A stretch of 64,000 nucleotides of DNA from assembly GCA_914767715.1 (NCBI GenBank), contig OU612066.1:6019001-6083000 (forward strand), in the 5' to 3' direction. The position numbers and the translations under genes are program-made. Positions 12,340 through 24,579 of the stretch are shown one piece after another; the first letter of the stretch is position 1, and every line of letters starts with the position of its first letter. The stretch comes from Membranipora membranacea (taxonomy: Eukaryota > Bryozoa > Gymnolaemata > Cheilostomatida > Membraniporidae). The notes beneath the pieces were generated by a model. It searched no databases and was not told the DNA's origin. It saw only the letters and a program-made list of their open reading frames with translations.

Positions 12340-13658
12340 ACTTGAAATTTACAAAAATACACCAAGGGGGGACCCCATGCTTTTATACGCCCAGATTAAA
12401 AAAGAGATTGCTGATAGGAGCTCTCTCTTCAAATAAATTGAAATGTGTTGTATCCCCAAAGGACAACATACAATAACTCCAAAGTCAGCTGCCAGCTGAC
12501 AATAAAAAGATAAATAACACTACTACTATGGTAAGGGGTAGAAAATGATTCCTATTGTATAAGTCTTAATAAAAAGCTGCTAGAGGCATATTAAATAACA
12601 AACGTTTGTCTAGTTTCTTGTCTGGTTTTTACCTTCGATTGAAAAGAATTTCCACTAAAGCCTCTGAATGTCTGTTTAATAATGAGTGAAAGTTGATTTA
12701 GTTTATAAACCTCCAATGAATTGACCCATCCATATAGATTGGTGCTTTCGTAGATGGGTAGGATTTGATTACAACATTTATCAATGAGATTTCATTGGAG
12801 GAGATTGCCAGACTTCCTGTTTTTAAAAAACGTTCCTACTGTATGCTCAGCCCTTTCAGCCTTGTTGTACCTAATCTTGTATGCCTGCTGTTTTTAATAT
12901 GTATGTCATTGGTTGGCATTGGTTCAGAAACCAAGCATGTCAGATTTGCAATCATTCACTGTGCTTTAATTTTATCAAAGACATATGCAAAATCAGAATG
13001 AAGGCAGTAGGAAGAAAATAACCCACTCACTGAAGAACGAAACACGCAATGACACTGAAACTGATAAAGAAATAAGGTTAATCTGATGTACTGACGATAT
13101 GTATATTATTGCACTAGCATCATGAAGGTTAAATTCACAGATCTTTCATGCCACAAAGCAGCGATGGTATCGGAATTACTCTGCACGACATCTGTAAATA
13201 AAACAGAAAAATATGTAACAGAATCAGTGTCAAGAAATAAGGCCTTTCATGAGGTCACGTATTGAATATTTATCTTATCGCACACAAGCAATGAAGAAAG
13301 CAGATGAATAAATAAATTTTAAAGGCATTGCATCCCAATAGGCCAACCTACAATATCTCCAAAATCAGCAGACAGAAAAACCGAAACTATCACTCTAACA
13401 CTAGTACTATGGAATGAAAGCCTGAATGTCTTGGTGAAGAAAATACTCCGTATTGCATTCCTTATAAAACTGCCGCTAGAAGCATGTTAACCAACAAAAA
13501 TCTGTCTGGTTTTATCGCCGGTTTTCTCCTTCCATTGAATCGAGTTCGCAAAAAAAACTTCTGAATGTTTTTGATTGAATGTTTTGAATGAAATTTGATT
13601 TAGTTCAAAAACCTCTAATAAAATGACCTATCCATATGGATGGGAAGGGTTTAATTAA
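12340..13658. repeat. ~0.9 kb repeat units related to the C-gene upstream region
   Basis: Two related units follow each other, starting near 12432 and 13321. Each starts with a GTATCCC/GCATCCC…CAACATACAATA-type stretch, then a segment with AAACCTC(C/T)AAT and a TATCCATAT motif. The first unit continues into a segment also found just upstream of the C-class leader exon (ACGACATCTGTAAATAAAACAG, then GTGTCAAGAAATAA). Further copies lie at 36302-37440, 48750-49843 and 14560-15060. I see no gene in the units. The segment 13120-13330 looks like an orphan copy of the C-gene promoter region. Confidence 0.6.
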
Positions 13659-14557
13659 AACAACCGAAAGACTTCCGGCCCATAGCTTTGACATCAGTCG
13701 TAGCAAAGTGTATGGAGAAGCTGATAGTGAGGCGAATAGCCCCACATCTCGGTGACTCATCACAGTTCGCATATCAGCAGAATCGGTTGACTGAAGATGC
13801 GCTCATCACTCTTATTGACTCAGTAAGTCTCCATCTAGACAATAATGCTAAAAACTATGTTCGAACTCTATTCATTGACTACACCAGCGCCTTTAATACT
13901 ATAAATCCGTCCCTGCTAATCTCCAGACTCTGTGATTATGATATTCATCCGAATATTCTTAACTGGCTTTACAGTTTCCTCACAAATCGCACACAACGTG
14001 TTATAACAACATCCAATGTATCAGCATCTACGACAACATCTACTGGGAGCCCTCAAGGCTGTGTGCTCAGTCCGCTACTTTTCTCATTCTATGTATCCAG
14101 TATGCCAACACTCAACTCCAATACCGAAATCCTCAAATATGCTGATGACACAGTCATACTAGAGTTTCTCACGAGTACCCAGCCATCGTGTCTCCAACAA
14201 GAAGCAGATCATCTATATGCTTGGTGCTGCGAACATGACCTGTTTCTTAACTCAAAGAAGACCAAAGAACTGGTTTTCAGCAATGCACGGGATAACCCGA
14301 CCACACAACAGCTGGAAATAAATGGTTCCCGGTCGATCGAGTAACGGAGTTCGTGTATCGTGGTACTACGCTAACTACTAAATTTGACTTTACAGCCTCT
14401 GCCAACCGAACTGTAAAGAAAGCTAGAACTCGACTTCACATTATGAGCAAGCTGTATCATCTGGGAATTGAAACCAGATTGATTACATCATGCTACAAAT
14501 CCTTCATCGAACGCATTTTATTTCTCTAATTGATGAGACAAATAATCACATCATCAT
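13659..14557 (+). mobile_element. 5'-truncated LINE, reverse transcriptase fragment
   Basis: An open frame from 13670 begins DFRPIALTSVVAKCMEKL and runs through RT motifs: LFIDYTSAFNTI, STGSPQGCVLSPLLFSFY and KYADD at about 14135-14149. A frameshift near 14335 moves the reading frame; RVTEFVYRGTTL… then continues to a stop at 14527-14529. The fragment lacks an endonuclease region and the complete RT C-terminus. The motif style resembles non-LTR elements of the CR1/L2 type; the clade is inferred. The paralogous flank near 49550 lacks it, reading directly from TTTAATTA into ATCAATAGGATTTG, so it is an insertion in this copy. Confidence 0.85.
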
Positions 14558-15123
14558 TAATCAATAGGATTTGATTGGAGATCAGATCACCCAACATCCA
14601 GTTCTCCGAAATATTCCCATTTTTATGATATTTATATATGTCAGTGGTGGTTCTGAAGCCAATCCGGTCAGATTTGCAAACATTCACATTTTATCAAAGA
14701 CATATGCAGAATCAGAATGAAGGCAGTAGGAAGAAAATAACCCACTCACTGAAGAACGAATCACGCAATGACACTGAAACTGATAAAGAAATACGGTTAA
14801 TCTGATGTACTCACAATATGGATATTATTGCACCAATATGTCTATAATTGTACTGAGAAGTATACCATCATGAAAGCTGGGTGCACTTAGACATTAATAG
14901 CCACGGATCTTTCATGTCACAAAACAATCAGAATCAGAATTTCTCTGCACGACATCTGTAAATAAAACAGCAAAATTGGTCACAGGATCAGTGTCAAGAA
15001 ATAATGCCTTGCGTGATGTCACACATTGAATATTTCTCTCATCCCATGCAAGCCAAAAAGAACGCAGATAAATAAAGCCTCGCCACTCTGTCAAACTTCA
15101 TTTGTGAGAGTCGAGCAGGCGAG
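14558..15123 (+). promoter_or_regulatory. C1 upstream region and putative leader exon
   Basis: A splice donor GGCGAG|GTGAGTTTAGG ends a probable leader exon at 15123. It pairs with the CTCCTATTGTAG acceptor directly before the C1 ATG. An AT-rich GATAAATAAAG sequence lies about 50 bases upstream of the donor. The whole segment is conserved at about 49560-50789 upstream of C2, apart from a MITE insertion there. Promoter assignment rests on position only. Confidence 0.4.
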
Positions 15124-15333
15124 GTGAGTTTAGGGCATGTATTTTTTCTGCGGTTCATTTTAAAAAAATTAATACAAATAAATCCAGACCCCAACCCCAT
15201 ACATTTAACTTATATAGAAATTATCTGCTGGGAGCTGGATCCCATACTTCGTCATATGCTTACAAATAAGTTACCCGATAAATAATTATATGGGTGAGTA
15301 AGGGCAGTAAGAGGCTCCTTGCTCCACTTTAAT

Positions 15334-15457
<124 letters not shown>

Positions 15458-15705
15458 TTGTATAAGTTGTATTTGTATTTATATTTGTATTTGTATTTAT
15501 GTATATTTATATTTTTTCATAAAGAAAATCAACATTTTTTATGAAGTAGAGATGCAAGTCGAAAGGCTCAACATTAATATCGTAGTAAGCATTTATAATA
15601 ATACATTTCATAAACAATGAAACTGGGTGGGTGTCAATTTAAATTGCACACCACGCCAGCAATCTGGTTCAGAATGGTATATGTAACAAAATACTCCTAT
15701 TGTAG

Positions 15706-18283
15706 ATGAAGTTGTGCCGCATGATTGTGACTGCTATGCTCCTGTTACAAGGAGTAACAGCTAGCTGCTACTCAAACAAACAGTGTAGTAATTGTAAAGA
15801 TGACAAAGAATCCTGGTGGGACCCCTTTGGTTGTCGCTGGTGCCCGCTCACACGAGCCTGCCATCTTTATGGATCAGGTAACCAAAAAATAATATGTATT
15901 TATTTCTCATTAATTATGTTACTATGTATTATAATAAGTTTCATCTACATGATTTTTAATAAGTAGAAGTCTGAAAATATATCTGAATTTCATAGCACTC
16001 GGTGCTGGTGCCAAAGCAGATGATGTATTACCTGTGAACCTCAAATTATCGCTTTGGTTTCTTTTTTATGCGAATCAATCAGTGGAGAATGATTGTTCAT
16101 CTTCACACCAAGTAACAAAGAGTAACTCCAGATCTTGCGGTGGCGTTGAGGAACCCACCGTCACTTACAACTATGACCCTGAGACAGCTGTGATCCTGGC
16201 TAAATGGTCTTCACTGAGCTATGCTGACCCCGCAGATAAAGACAAGGATAGCATGAACAGCTACGTTCAGTCAGTGTTAGGCTCAAACTATAGGGTAATA
16301 ACTGTCTAACTAAATTTTTAACTGCAACTCGATTTCAAGATTTCTTTTCCTTGTCGAGTAGTGCATTTTTTAAATAATTTGTTTTTTGGAATCGATTAGT
16401 GTAACATCATTTTTTTATGGTTTCACCTCAATAAATTTATTGTATAAATAATAATACTAAATTTTTTCAGGTACTGGAATTTCTAGAGAGAGACTGTGAC
16501 CAGCTCATAGAATACAGCCATTGCGGAGCGATCATTGGCATATCGGACATTGACGACCACCTTGTAGTGGCTTATCGAGGAACCGTAACCGACGAGCAGC
16601 TGGTTGATCAGCTGTTACTAGGCTTCGCAGGAATGACCAGCTCTGGAGTGGGCGGTGAGGTAAGGAGTTACAGATTCATAGCTGAACATAATAATAGGGT
16701 TTAAAAGACCTCAAATTCAATCATTAAGTCAAAGCTAAGCAAACCGATTTCTCAAACCAAACCATTTGTACCTTTGACTTTTAGGAGTACAACTTCAGTT
16801 TCCGAGGTGGTCATGAGAACATAAGTTAATTTCAAGCTCCGTTTATTTTATTAAGATAAAATGCCTAGGCTGGCTGCAATGAAGTTCATGAAGTTCATTA
16901 CTGGCTGTGGACAGATAATCAATGCCATCTGTGATTTAGACTGCTAGCACTTAGGATATATGCACAGGGTGTTTTTGTCTTCTTGAATCTCTGACGCTCA
17001 ACATGGCTGATCAGCTCTGTACAATAATTTCCAGTCTGCATGATTTGGTTCAGTATTCTGCCATATAGAAAACTTGTAAACTGAGAATTAAAATTGGTAT
17101 CACAGCGTTACTGCCAAGAGTAGACAACTACAATTTATGGGACTTCTAAAAGCTAATGGAGTTAATGAGCACAATAAAATACCATTATGTTCAGAGTTGT
17201 CTTGTTGTGTCATTTGAATTAGGTTCTCCTGTACAACAAAAATGCACACAGTAGTCTGTACTCGTGTGTCAAGTCAGTCGTCCAAGAGCAGCTGGAAAGT
17301 AACCCTAGTCTGAGAGTATCCGTGACAGGTCACTCGCTCGGTGGAACTATGGCTACTTTAGCTGCAGCACATTTGATCGATGATGGTGTAGTTTCCGAGT
17401 CCAAGCTTGATCTTTACACCTTCGGAGAACCAAGAGTTGGAGATCGAGACTTTTCTTTCGCGTTTAATAAGGTGAGCATGACATAATTATTCACAATTAA
17501 CACACACTAATATATTCATAAAGATAAGCTGACCCTGTGTCGTTTGATGAATGTTCTCAACTATCATTACATTGGGTTAGATAGAATTCAGGACTTATTT
17601 GTGCAATTTTTGTTGCAGTTAGTAGCTAACAGTTGGAGGATAACTAAGAAAAGCGATCCAGTTCCACAAATGGTACCACACTACTTTGCAGGTATATATT
17701 ATGCTTACCACACTAAGCGAGAAGTATTCTACAACACAGACAGTCACCTGACCTCATCAACAAGCTACAAGATCTGCACTGGAAATGAGGTAACACTAAG
17801 TTTTTATAAATGAATCAGTGTAAGACCAAGGAGTTGTAGACAACTCCTTGGTGAGACTGACCATGTCACACAGCAATTGGCATCTACTGAAAATAAACTA
17901 CCATAATACCTCGCCAATAAGAATCAATCAGATACAGGAATACAGCGCCAAAAGGCCTCGTTGAAACGCACCTGATAAAAAACTCAACTCAGCTATATTG
18001 TATCCCTTCACAGAGAACCGATGTATGTAGTAGAGACTTGTGTACAGTGTTATAGTTCATTTTCTCTTAAACAATTGGGGGTTGTGCGTCTTCATTATCT
18101 GATCTCTTATTTCAGGACGACGACTGTGTGAGGGGCCAGTCCCTGTGCATCACAACATCCTGTGTGAATGAACACAACAACTACTTTGTTACTGATAATG
18201 CCTTCACTATCAAGAATAAGATCGATAATGGCAACGGCCCAGCAAAGGGATCTAGAGGGTCATGTTCAAGTTACACATACTAA
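15706..18283 (+). CDS. Class C PSI-like/class 3 lipase, C1
   Basis: Exons 15706-15877, 16083-16294, 16471-16659, 17223-17471, 17619-17789 and 18116-18283 join in frame to 386 residues. A signal peptide of about 19 residues precedes the six-Cys PSI-like module (C21 to C52, with GCRWCPLTR). The Lipase_3 domain has VVAYRGT, GHSLGG (Ser229), YTFGEPRVGD, KSDPVPQ (Asp287) and EHNNYF (His351). All splice sites are GT..AG and the exon lengths match classes A and B, so this copy looks functional. The ATG follows a splice acceptor directly, and the ORF upstream in intron 1 begins with GTG, not ATG. Expected role: secreted lipid or ester hydrolase; the natural substrate and the role of the Cys-rich module are not known. 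Confidence 0.9.
17822..17853. repeat. Micro-palindrome in C1 intron 5
   Basis: ACCAAGGAGTTGT and ACAACTCCTTGGT form a near-perfect hairpin. The matching intron of C2 lacks it, reading CAGTGTGAGACTGACC, so it is an insertion of about 30 bases or a precise deletion in C2. Confidence 0.7.
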
Positions 18284-18523
18284 AAGGATACATAGCCTAC
18301 GAACGAAAGCTTACATATATGCCTTTTATTCACCTTATACTTCTAGTTTCACCTTATACTTCATAGCATAGCCCTTTAGGACAATAATTGTTAGCTGTTT
18401 ATTACCACTATGTTCTAATAGTGTCAAGCACAGATATGAAATCATGGATGGGTCGTTTAATTCTAAGCTGCTGGATAAAAGTTCTGCAAGTAGTTGGCTG
18501 TGTCATTACTGAACTTTTGCACC

Positions 18524-18529
18524 AATAAA
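18524..18529 (+). terminator. PolyA signal of C1
   Basis: AATAAA about 240 bases after the C1 stop, conserved at 59675-59680 after C2. It is the nearest canonical signal to the stop; the actual cleavage site is not known. Confidence 0.4.
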
Positions 18530-18604
18530 TTCGCAGAAATAGATTACTACAACCATAGATAAATATCCGTCTGGTGGTGGAAGTATATTCTATATTTTAT
18601 TTAA

Positions 18605-19963
18605 GGTAATGTCAAAGACCGATCCGAATATCAACATATCATATACTGTTGGAAAGCTGCCGAGCTACTGAAAATGAATACCCGAACGAAAACTTGATTC
18701 GATGACGTTGTGTCATTAAAGGGAGGAAATGAGGCAGAAAACGCTGTTTTTGTCAAAGCAGATGGAGGAGTCAAATTAATTGCAAGAAATTTCAAAACAG
18801 GTGGAATGCATACTTAGAGATTGAGTTCATAGTAAAATTTGATTTTCTTTGATATATGACTAGTCTAAACTGACTTTTTACGTCACGCCATACAACGCAT
18901 TTTTTTTGGTGAAGCCGTGAAAATATGTGAAATTTCAATCGTTAATTCAGAACAGATCATAGGCTCAAAACAAAATTAATTATGATTTTCCCTTAGAGTA
19001 CACTTCAAATGTCATATATATTGACTTTCAAGAAATTAGCTTGCATATTGCGGAAACAGTAGACTCTCGAATACACCTAGTATTTTTCGTAACTTTTGCA
19101 TAACGTCAAATGTGCTGTCCAAATGACCAAATGGCCAAACAAAGTTTTTTTGAAAGTTCTCACATACGAAGCCGCTTTTATTACCCATGGTGCACGCAGG
19201 AAATGCTAACAGATTTTTTCACTGCATGTTCATTTTTCTTGAATTTAACGCACAAGAATGGCCAAAAACACCTCAAAAGTCCCAAAAAATAGCTGTTTTT
19301 TGGCATTCTTTTGCGTTAAATTAAAAAAAAACAAAGATGCAGGGAAAAAATCTTTTGGCATTTCCTGTGTGCACCGTTGCTAATGAAAGCGGCTTCGCAT
19401 GTGAGAACTTTCAAAAAAACTTTGTTTGGCCACAATAATGGTCATTTGGACAGCACATTTGATGTTATGCAAAAGTTGCAAATAATATTAGTTGTATTCG
19501 AGAGCCTAATGTTTTCGCAATATGCAAGCTAATTTGTTGAAAGTTAATAGGTATGACATTTGAAGTGTACTCTAAGGGAAAATCATAATTAATTTTGTTT
19601 CGAGTCTATGATCTGTTCTAAATTAATGATTGAAATTTCACATGTTTTCACTGCTTCACAAAAAAAAATGCGTTGTATGGCGTGACGCAAAAAGTCAGTT
19701 TAGACTAGTCATATATCAAAGAAAATCAAATTTTACGATGAACGCAATCTCTAAGTATGCATTCCATCTGGTTTGAAATTTCTTGCATTTAATTTGACTC
19801 CTCCATCTGCTTTGACAAAAACAGCGTTTTCTGCCTCATTTCCTCCCTAAAATGACACAACGTCATTGAATCAAGTTTTTGTTCAAGTATTCATTTTCAG
19901 TAGCTCGGCAGCTTTCCAACGGTATATGATATGTTGATATTCGGATCGGTCTTTGACATTACC
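18605..19963. mobile_element. Foldback element: 1.36 kb palindrome flanked by TTAA
   Basis: The left arm (from 18605, GGTAATGTCAAAGACCGATC) is repeated in inverted orientation to the very end (GATCGGTCTTTGACATTACC at 19963). The arms are about 660 bases each, meeting around 19265-19295, with only scattered mismatches. TTAA stands on both sides (18601-18604 and 19964-19967). The homologous site downstream of C2 near 59790 has a single TTAA and no insertion. TTAA target duplications are typical of piggyBac-like transposons. There is no transposase, so this would be a non-autonomous foldback element moved in trans. Short open frames inside are not coding. Confidence 0.85.
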
Positions 19964-19967
19964 TTAA

Positions 19968-21954
19968 AAGACAATCTCACAACGGATTTGGCAGACACTA
20001 TCTCATTATCAAAGACATTTTTAAAGGAAAAAGGCTACCTTAAACTGTTCAACGCACACTTATTAGAATCATAGAAAAACAAAAGTTTCATACAACAGAA
20101 CCAGATTTGCTCACGGTTCATATGAAATTTAAATAATTCCCATTATTTGATGTTCTACATATTACATAATTCAAGACTGGAGAGAGTCTTCAACAACAAA
20201 GTAGACTTCATTCATGATGCCCTGTAAAATTTTGTGAGAAAATTCACAGATGTCGTGTGTCCCTACAAAGCCACTATAGGAATTGAAAACCAAGTCTAGT
20301 AGATGATTAGTCTGCGAGGCCAGCAATCATTTTTTTACTTAGTAGCAACAGCATACATAAAAAATCATTAACATTATAATTAAATACTACACTTACAGTA
20401 TCACTGAAATTTTTTTGTAGAGTTCAATGGACAGTATTTAGATATTTACGACACAAAATTTTTTTTCCCGTTTACCAATCACAAAGAGCAGGATATCAAT
20501 AACTCTTAGATTAGTGGGTTCAATCAATACCGCATAACTGATTACATTTAAATAGTCACCAGGGGTGCCCAGAATCTTTTCATTTCAATTGAATTACTTG
20601 AGAACTTCTCTCCCACACCATATTTACAATTCATATATGCATCCATAGCTCCTAAATATCTCACATGGGTGTCCGAATGTCAACATAGTTTGGCAGATAT
20701 TCTGTACTGGTTTAGCATAAACCGACAGGAAAGAAATAGGATTCGATTGACGGTCATTAAAATTATGGGCCGTATGAGACACATTGACCAGACCATTTCT
20801 TTAGTTGGATAGGCAGAAAAACTTAGGGAGGATGAACTTGGGTGAAAATTGTTCAGGCGTCGTCAGAGGGACAAAACTCTTAGATCACATATTTAAGCCT
20901 GCTAAAAAGTTTGTGAACATAAAAGAATCAACCAACCCTGTTTTTATCTACAGAGTCTTTGAATCACCTTCTAGGTCTGAGCATATAGTATGAAAGTAGT
21001 TAATTGAGTATTACGCTGAGCAATACTTTAAATTTTCGATGGCCAATGCACCATTTTTCATACAAATGCTAAGGCCAGAAGCAGCTATAGCTTAAGTTGT
21101 TATGGCACAGACAATTTTTGATGGCACACTATACTGATCACATTTTATGCTTCATTAAAATACGTTCTGTAAAATTCACTGGGTGTACCCAGTAGTATTG
21201 GTCATGTTTAGAAATTAGGTGTTTTATTCTTACATTACGTGTATGGGGACATAAATCCTATTCTGACCTCTGCGTTACAGTGAAAAGTGAATAGCGCAGT
21301 GACATCGCGTCATGAGGAATGCACTGAATTAGACAGGACACCGAGCCTGTATTGTGTCCAGTCTAGAGTAGTTATGTTTATGGCCACCACTGTTCATTGC
21401 GGTAGATGTAATATTTCTATCTTAGATGCCTCTTATTCCACTGACAAACTGTGGCCTAAAGGCTGGACAGTGATCGTTTAGGTGAGAAGAAAATTGTGAA
21501 AAGATCCACATATTACTATTATTTGTACCCATAATTTGATTCCTTTTAATCCACTACATGAGCAGTACATGTTTCATTTGACAATTTTTTTAATCATGTC
21601 TAAGTTGCCAGTCAAATAGTTTGAAATGCAAAAGTATCTATTCATTTGCTTATAAAATCATTGCAATCATTCAATTGTACAGCAGCGTTGGTACGTTGTG
21701 AAGAATGCACCCGATTAGAAGGTATGTTTTAAGCCAGTAGTTTCCAGTCTAGAGATTATGTTCATGAACAACACTGCCCGATAACAATGGACTCGTCAGG
21801 CATCTATCTCCGAGTGTTCAGCTTGGGATAAGACGAAGAGGGCAACACATTTATATTCTTCTTTCTGTGATTGTATGTTCCTTTACTTTGCTGTAAAATG
21901 CAATCATGAGATGTTCTAGACAGGACAAAAATGGGCAATAAAATATAATTATAA
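19968..21954. other. Non-coding spacer 3' of C1
   Basis: Colinear with 59800-61794 downstream of C2, with small indels and substitutions. I find no splice-supported exon, no RNA gene and no internal repeat of note. The short open frames here are not conserved as reading frames between the two copies. Confidence 0.5.
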
Positions 21955-24010
21955 GTATTCCTCAGCCTGACGTGCAAATATCAAGATTCAGCACATGGTT
22001 TACATCAGGTTTGCGGGTTTATCTTCCAAGGAATAGAGGAAATATAACAAAATAAATGACTGATTTATCATCAATGGAATAGAGAATATCACAAAATAAA
22101 TGACTTGGGAGTCCTGTGGGAGACGGAAGTAGTTGCAATATTGTGAAGAACAGGTTGCACAAAGTATTCATCATTTAGAATTCTTACCTTCAGTTGTTTA
22201 GCATATCAGAGAGTCTTATAAAGTAGTGCCGACAAGACAGTGGACTCCATGTATGTGTCTGTCTCTGTGTCTGTCTCTATAACAGATTAATTAAGTTGCT
22301 TTGAATCTCTCTGTACATCGACCATAGAATTTCATCAAAGACTTGAAAGTTCTGCTATCAGTGCTTCTTAGAGGTAAAATCACACACAAACCTCACAAGG
22401 AATGCATCACCTTAATTTCTCATCCTAACAGAACAAAAACTTTTTTCATTCATCACATTACTTCATAGTAAAGAGACCAACGTACCTGTATTCACTGGTT
22501 CTGGAGCAAAAGTGTATTTTGTCTACTCTACTACTGGCTTTCACATCACCCTCAAGCTTTCAGCAATCTCTACACAGAATATCTGAAAACCAAAGATTCA
22601 ACACTTAGACATCAGGATTAAGACCAAGAATTATGGGTTAGATTACCTGACTCTTATATCCTCAGACTGACGTGCAAAAATCAATAACTATTCTTCATTT
22701 GATTTACATCAGAAGTGCGGGTTTATCATCAACGGAAGAGAATATCACAAAACAAATTACTTGGAGTCCTGTTAGAGACGCAAGTGGTTGCATGCAATAT
22801 TGTTGAGAGCTGGTTGCACAAGGTAGCTATGAATTAGAATTCTTACCTTCAGTTGTTAAGCATATCGGAGAGTCCAAGAAAGTAGTGCCGACTGGACAGT
22901 GGACTCCATGTATGTGTCTGTCGCTAGAAAAGATTAATTAAGTTGCTTTGAAACTCTCTGTACATCGACCATACAGAATTTCATAAAAAAATTGAAACGT
23001 TCTGCTATCAGTGCTTCTTAGAGGTAAAATCATACACAACCCTCACAAGGAATGCATCACCTTAATTTCTCATCCCAACAGAACAGAAACTTTTTTCATT
23101 CATCACATTACTTCATAGTAAAGAGACCAACGTACCTGTATTCACTGGTTCTGGAGCAAAAGTGTATTTTGTCTACTCTACTACTGGCCATCACATCACC
23201 CTCAAGCTTTCAGCAATCTCTACACAGGATATCTGAAAACCAAAGATTCAACACTTAGACAACAGGATTAACATCAGGAATTATGTGTCAGATCACCTGA
23301 CTCCAATATCCTCAGACTGACGTGCAAAAATCAATAGCTATTCTTCATTTACATCAGAAGTGCGTGATTATCATCAATGGATAAAAGGAGAAATCATAAA
23401 ATAAATGACTGGAAGTCCAGTGGAAGAAGCAAGTAGTTCCAATGTTGTAAATAACTTGTTGCACGAAGGAGCCGCCAAATATAATTCTCACTCACCTTAG
23501 GTCGTTTAGCATTTCAGAAGAGTCCCAGCAAGTAGTGCCAACTGGACAGAGAACTCCATGTATGTGTCTGTCTCTAGAACAGATTAATAAAGTTGCTTTG
23601 AAATTCTCTGTACATCCACAATATAGAATTTCATAAAAACTTGTTAAGTTCTGCTATCAGTGCTTCTTAGAGGTAAAATCATACACAGACCTCACAAGGA
23701 ATGCATCACCTTAGTTTCTCATCCCAACAGAATAAAAACATTTTTGCATTCATCTCATTACTTCATAGTAAAGAGACCAACATACCTGTAATCATTAGTA
23801 TTTTGTTAACTCCACTACTGGCCATCCATCACCATCAAGCTTTCAGCAACCTTCACACAGAATATCTGAAAACCAAAGATTCAACACTTAGACACCAGGA
23901 TTAACATAGAGAATTATGTGTTAGATCACCTGACTCTAATATCCTCAGACTGACGTGCAAAAATCAATAACTATTCTTCATTTGATTTACATCAGAAGTG
24001 CGTGATTGTC
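21955..24010. repeat. Tandem array, ~0.65 kb unit, about 3 copies
   Basis: The landmark CTCAG(A/C)CTGACGTGCAAA recurs at about 21957, 22661, 23311 and 23944, giving spacings near 700, 650 and 630. Other landmarks recur in the same order: TCCATGTATGTGTCTGTC, GTGCTTCTTAGAGGTAAAATCA and AAGGAATGCATCACCTTA. The short ORFs starting at the ATGCATCACC landmark are not long enough or conserved enough to be genes. A second copy of the array is at 61795-63840. Confidence 0.85.
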
Positions 24011-24516
24011 ATCAATGGATAAGAGAAGACATATTGACACCAAAATTTTATTCAAGTCATAAACTGATCAGGCCTGATATAAATTGACGCACTGCAACGA
24101 ACCTTGAATTGAAGACTGCACCAAGATCAGCAGTTCAGGAGGTTTTCATTATCTGTACCTAAAATCAAAGGAGAAAATTGACCAGCTTAGGTGTGTATTG
24201 CAAAACTGTAAACTGCAAAAAGGCAAATAATCTCTCTTTGATAGCGTGACTTTTCATTGCAGAGATGATTATCAATGTACTAACTCACCTTGAATATTGA
24301 TGTTTCAGAAAGAGTGAGTGTGAAAATCTATGACAATGAAGCAGAGAGCAAAACTACACATATCCAGCAGCTAGCCCAGAGCTATACTCCTGCAGCACCA
24401 TCTCGGAGATCCGCCCGCCTAGACCTGCCCATACCATCAATGGATAAGAGAAGACATATTGACACCAAAATATTATTCAAGTCATAAACTGATCAGGCCT
24501 GATATAAATTGACGCA
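24011..24516. repeat. Direct repeat of ~82 bases flanking 340 bases
   Basis: ATCAATGGATAAGAGAAGAC…AAATTGACGCA occurs at 24011-24092 and again at 24436-24516. The stretch between has a short open frame ending ..RSARLDLPIPSM that I do not recognise. Confidence 0.65.
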
Positions 24517-24579
24517 TCAATTTATATGATGGTGATCAATTATATATGATGGTGATGTAATCTTACTGTACTTATCTTA

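Noticed and set aside
16034-16309. Possible alternative first exon of C1 (hydrophobic LKLSLWFLFYANQ before exon 2; same at 57195)
   Set aside because: The first codon is GTG, not ATG. A splice acceptor lies between it and exon 2, so it is read-through of intron 1.
19110-19292. Short ORF inside the palindrome
   Set aside because: Not conserved in the other arm, and no splice or start context.
21955-24010. CRISPR-like array
   Set aside because: Units are ~650 bases and wholly repetitive, with no short repeat/spacer pattern, in a eukaryotic genome.
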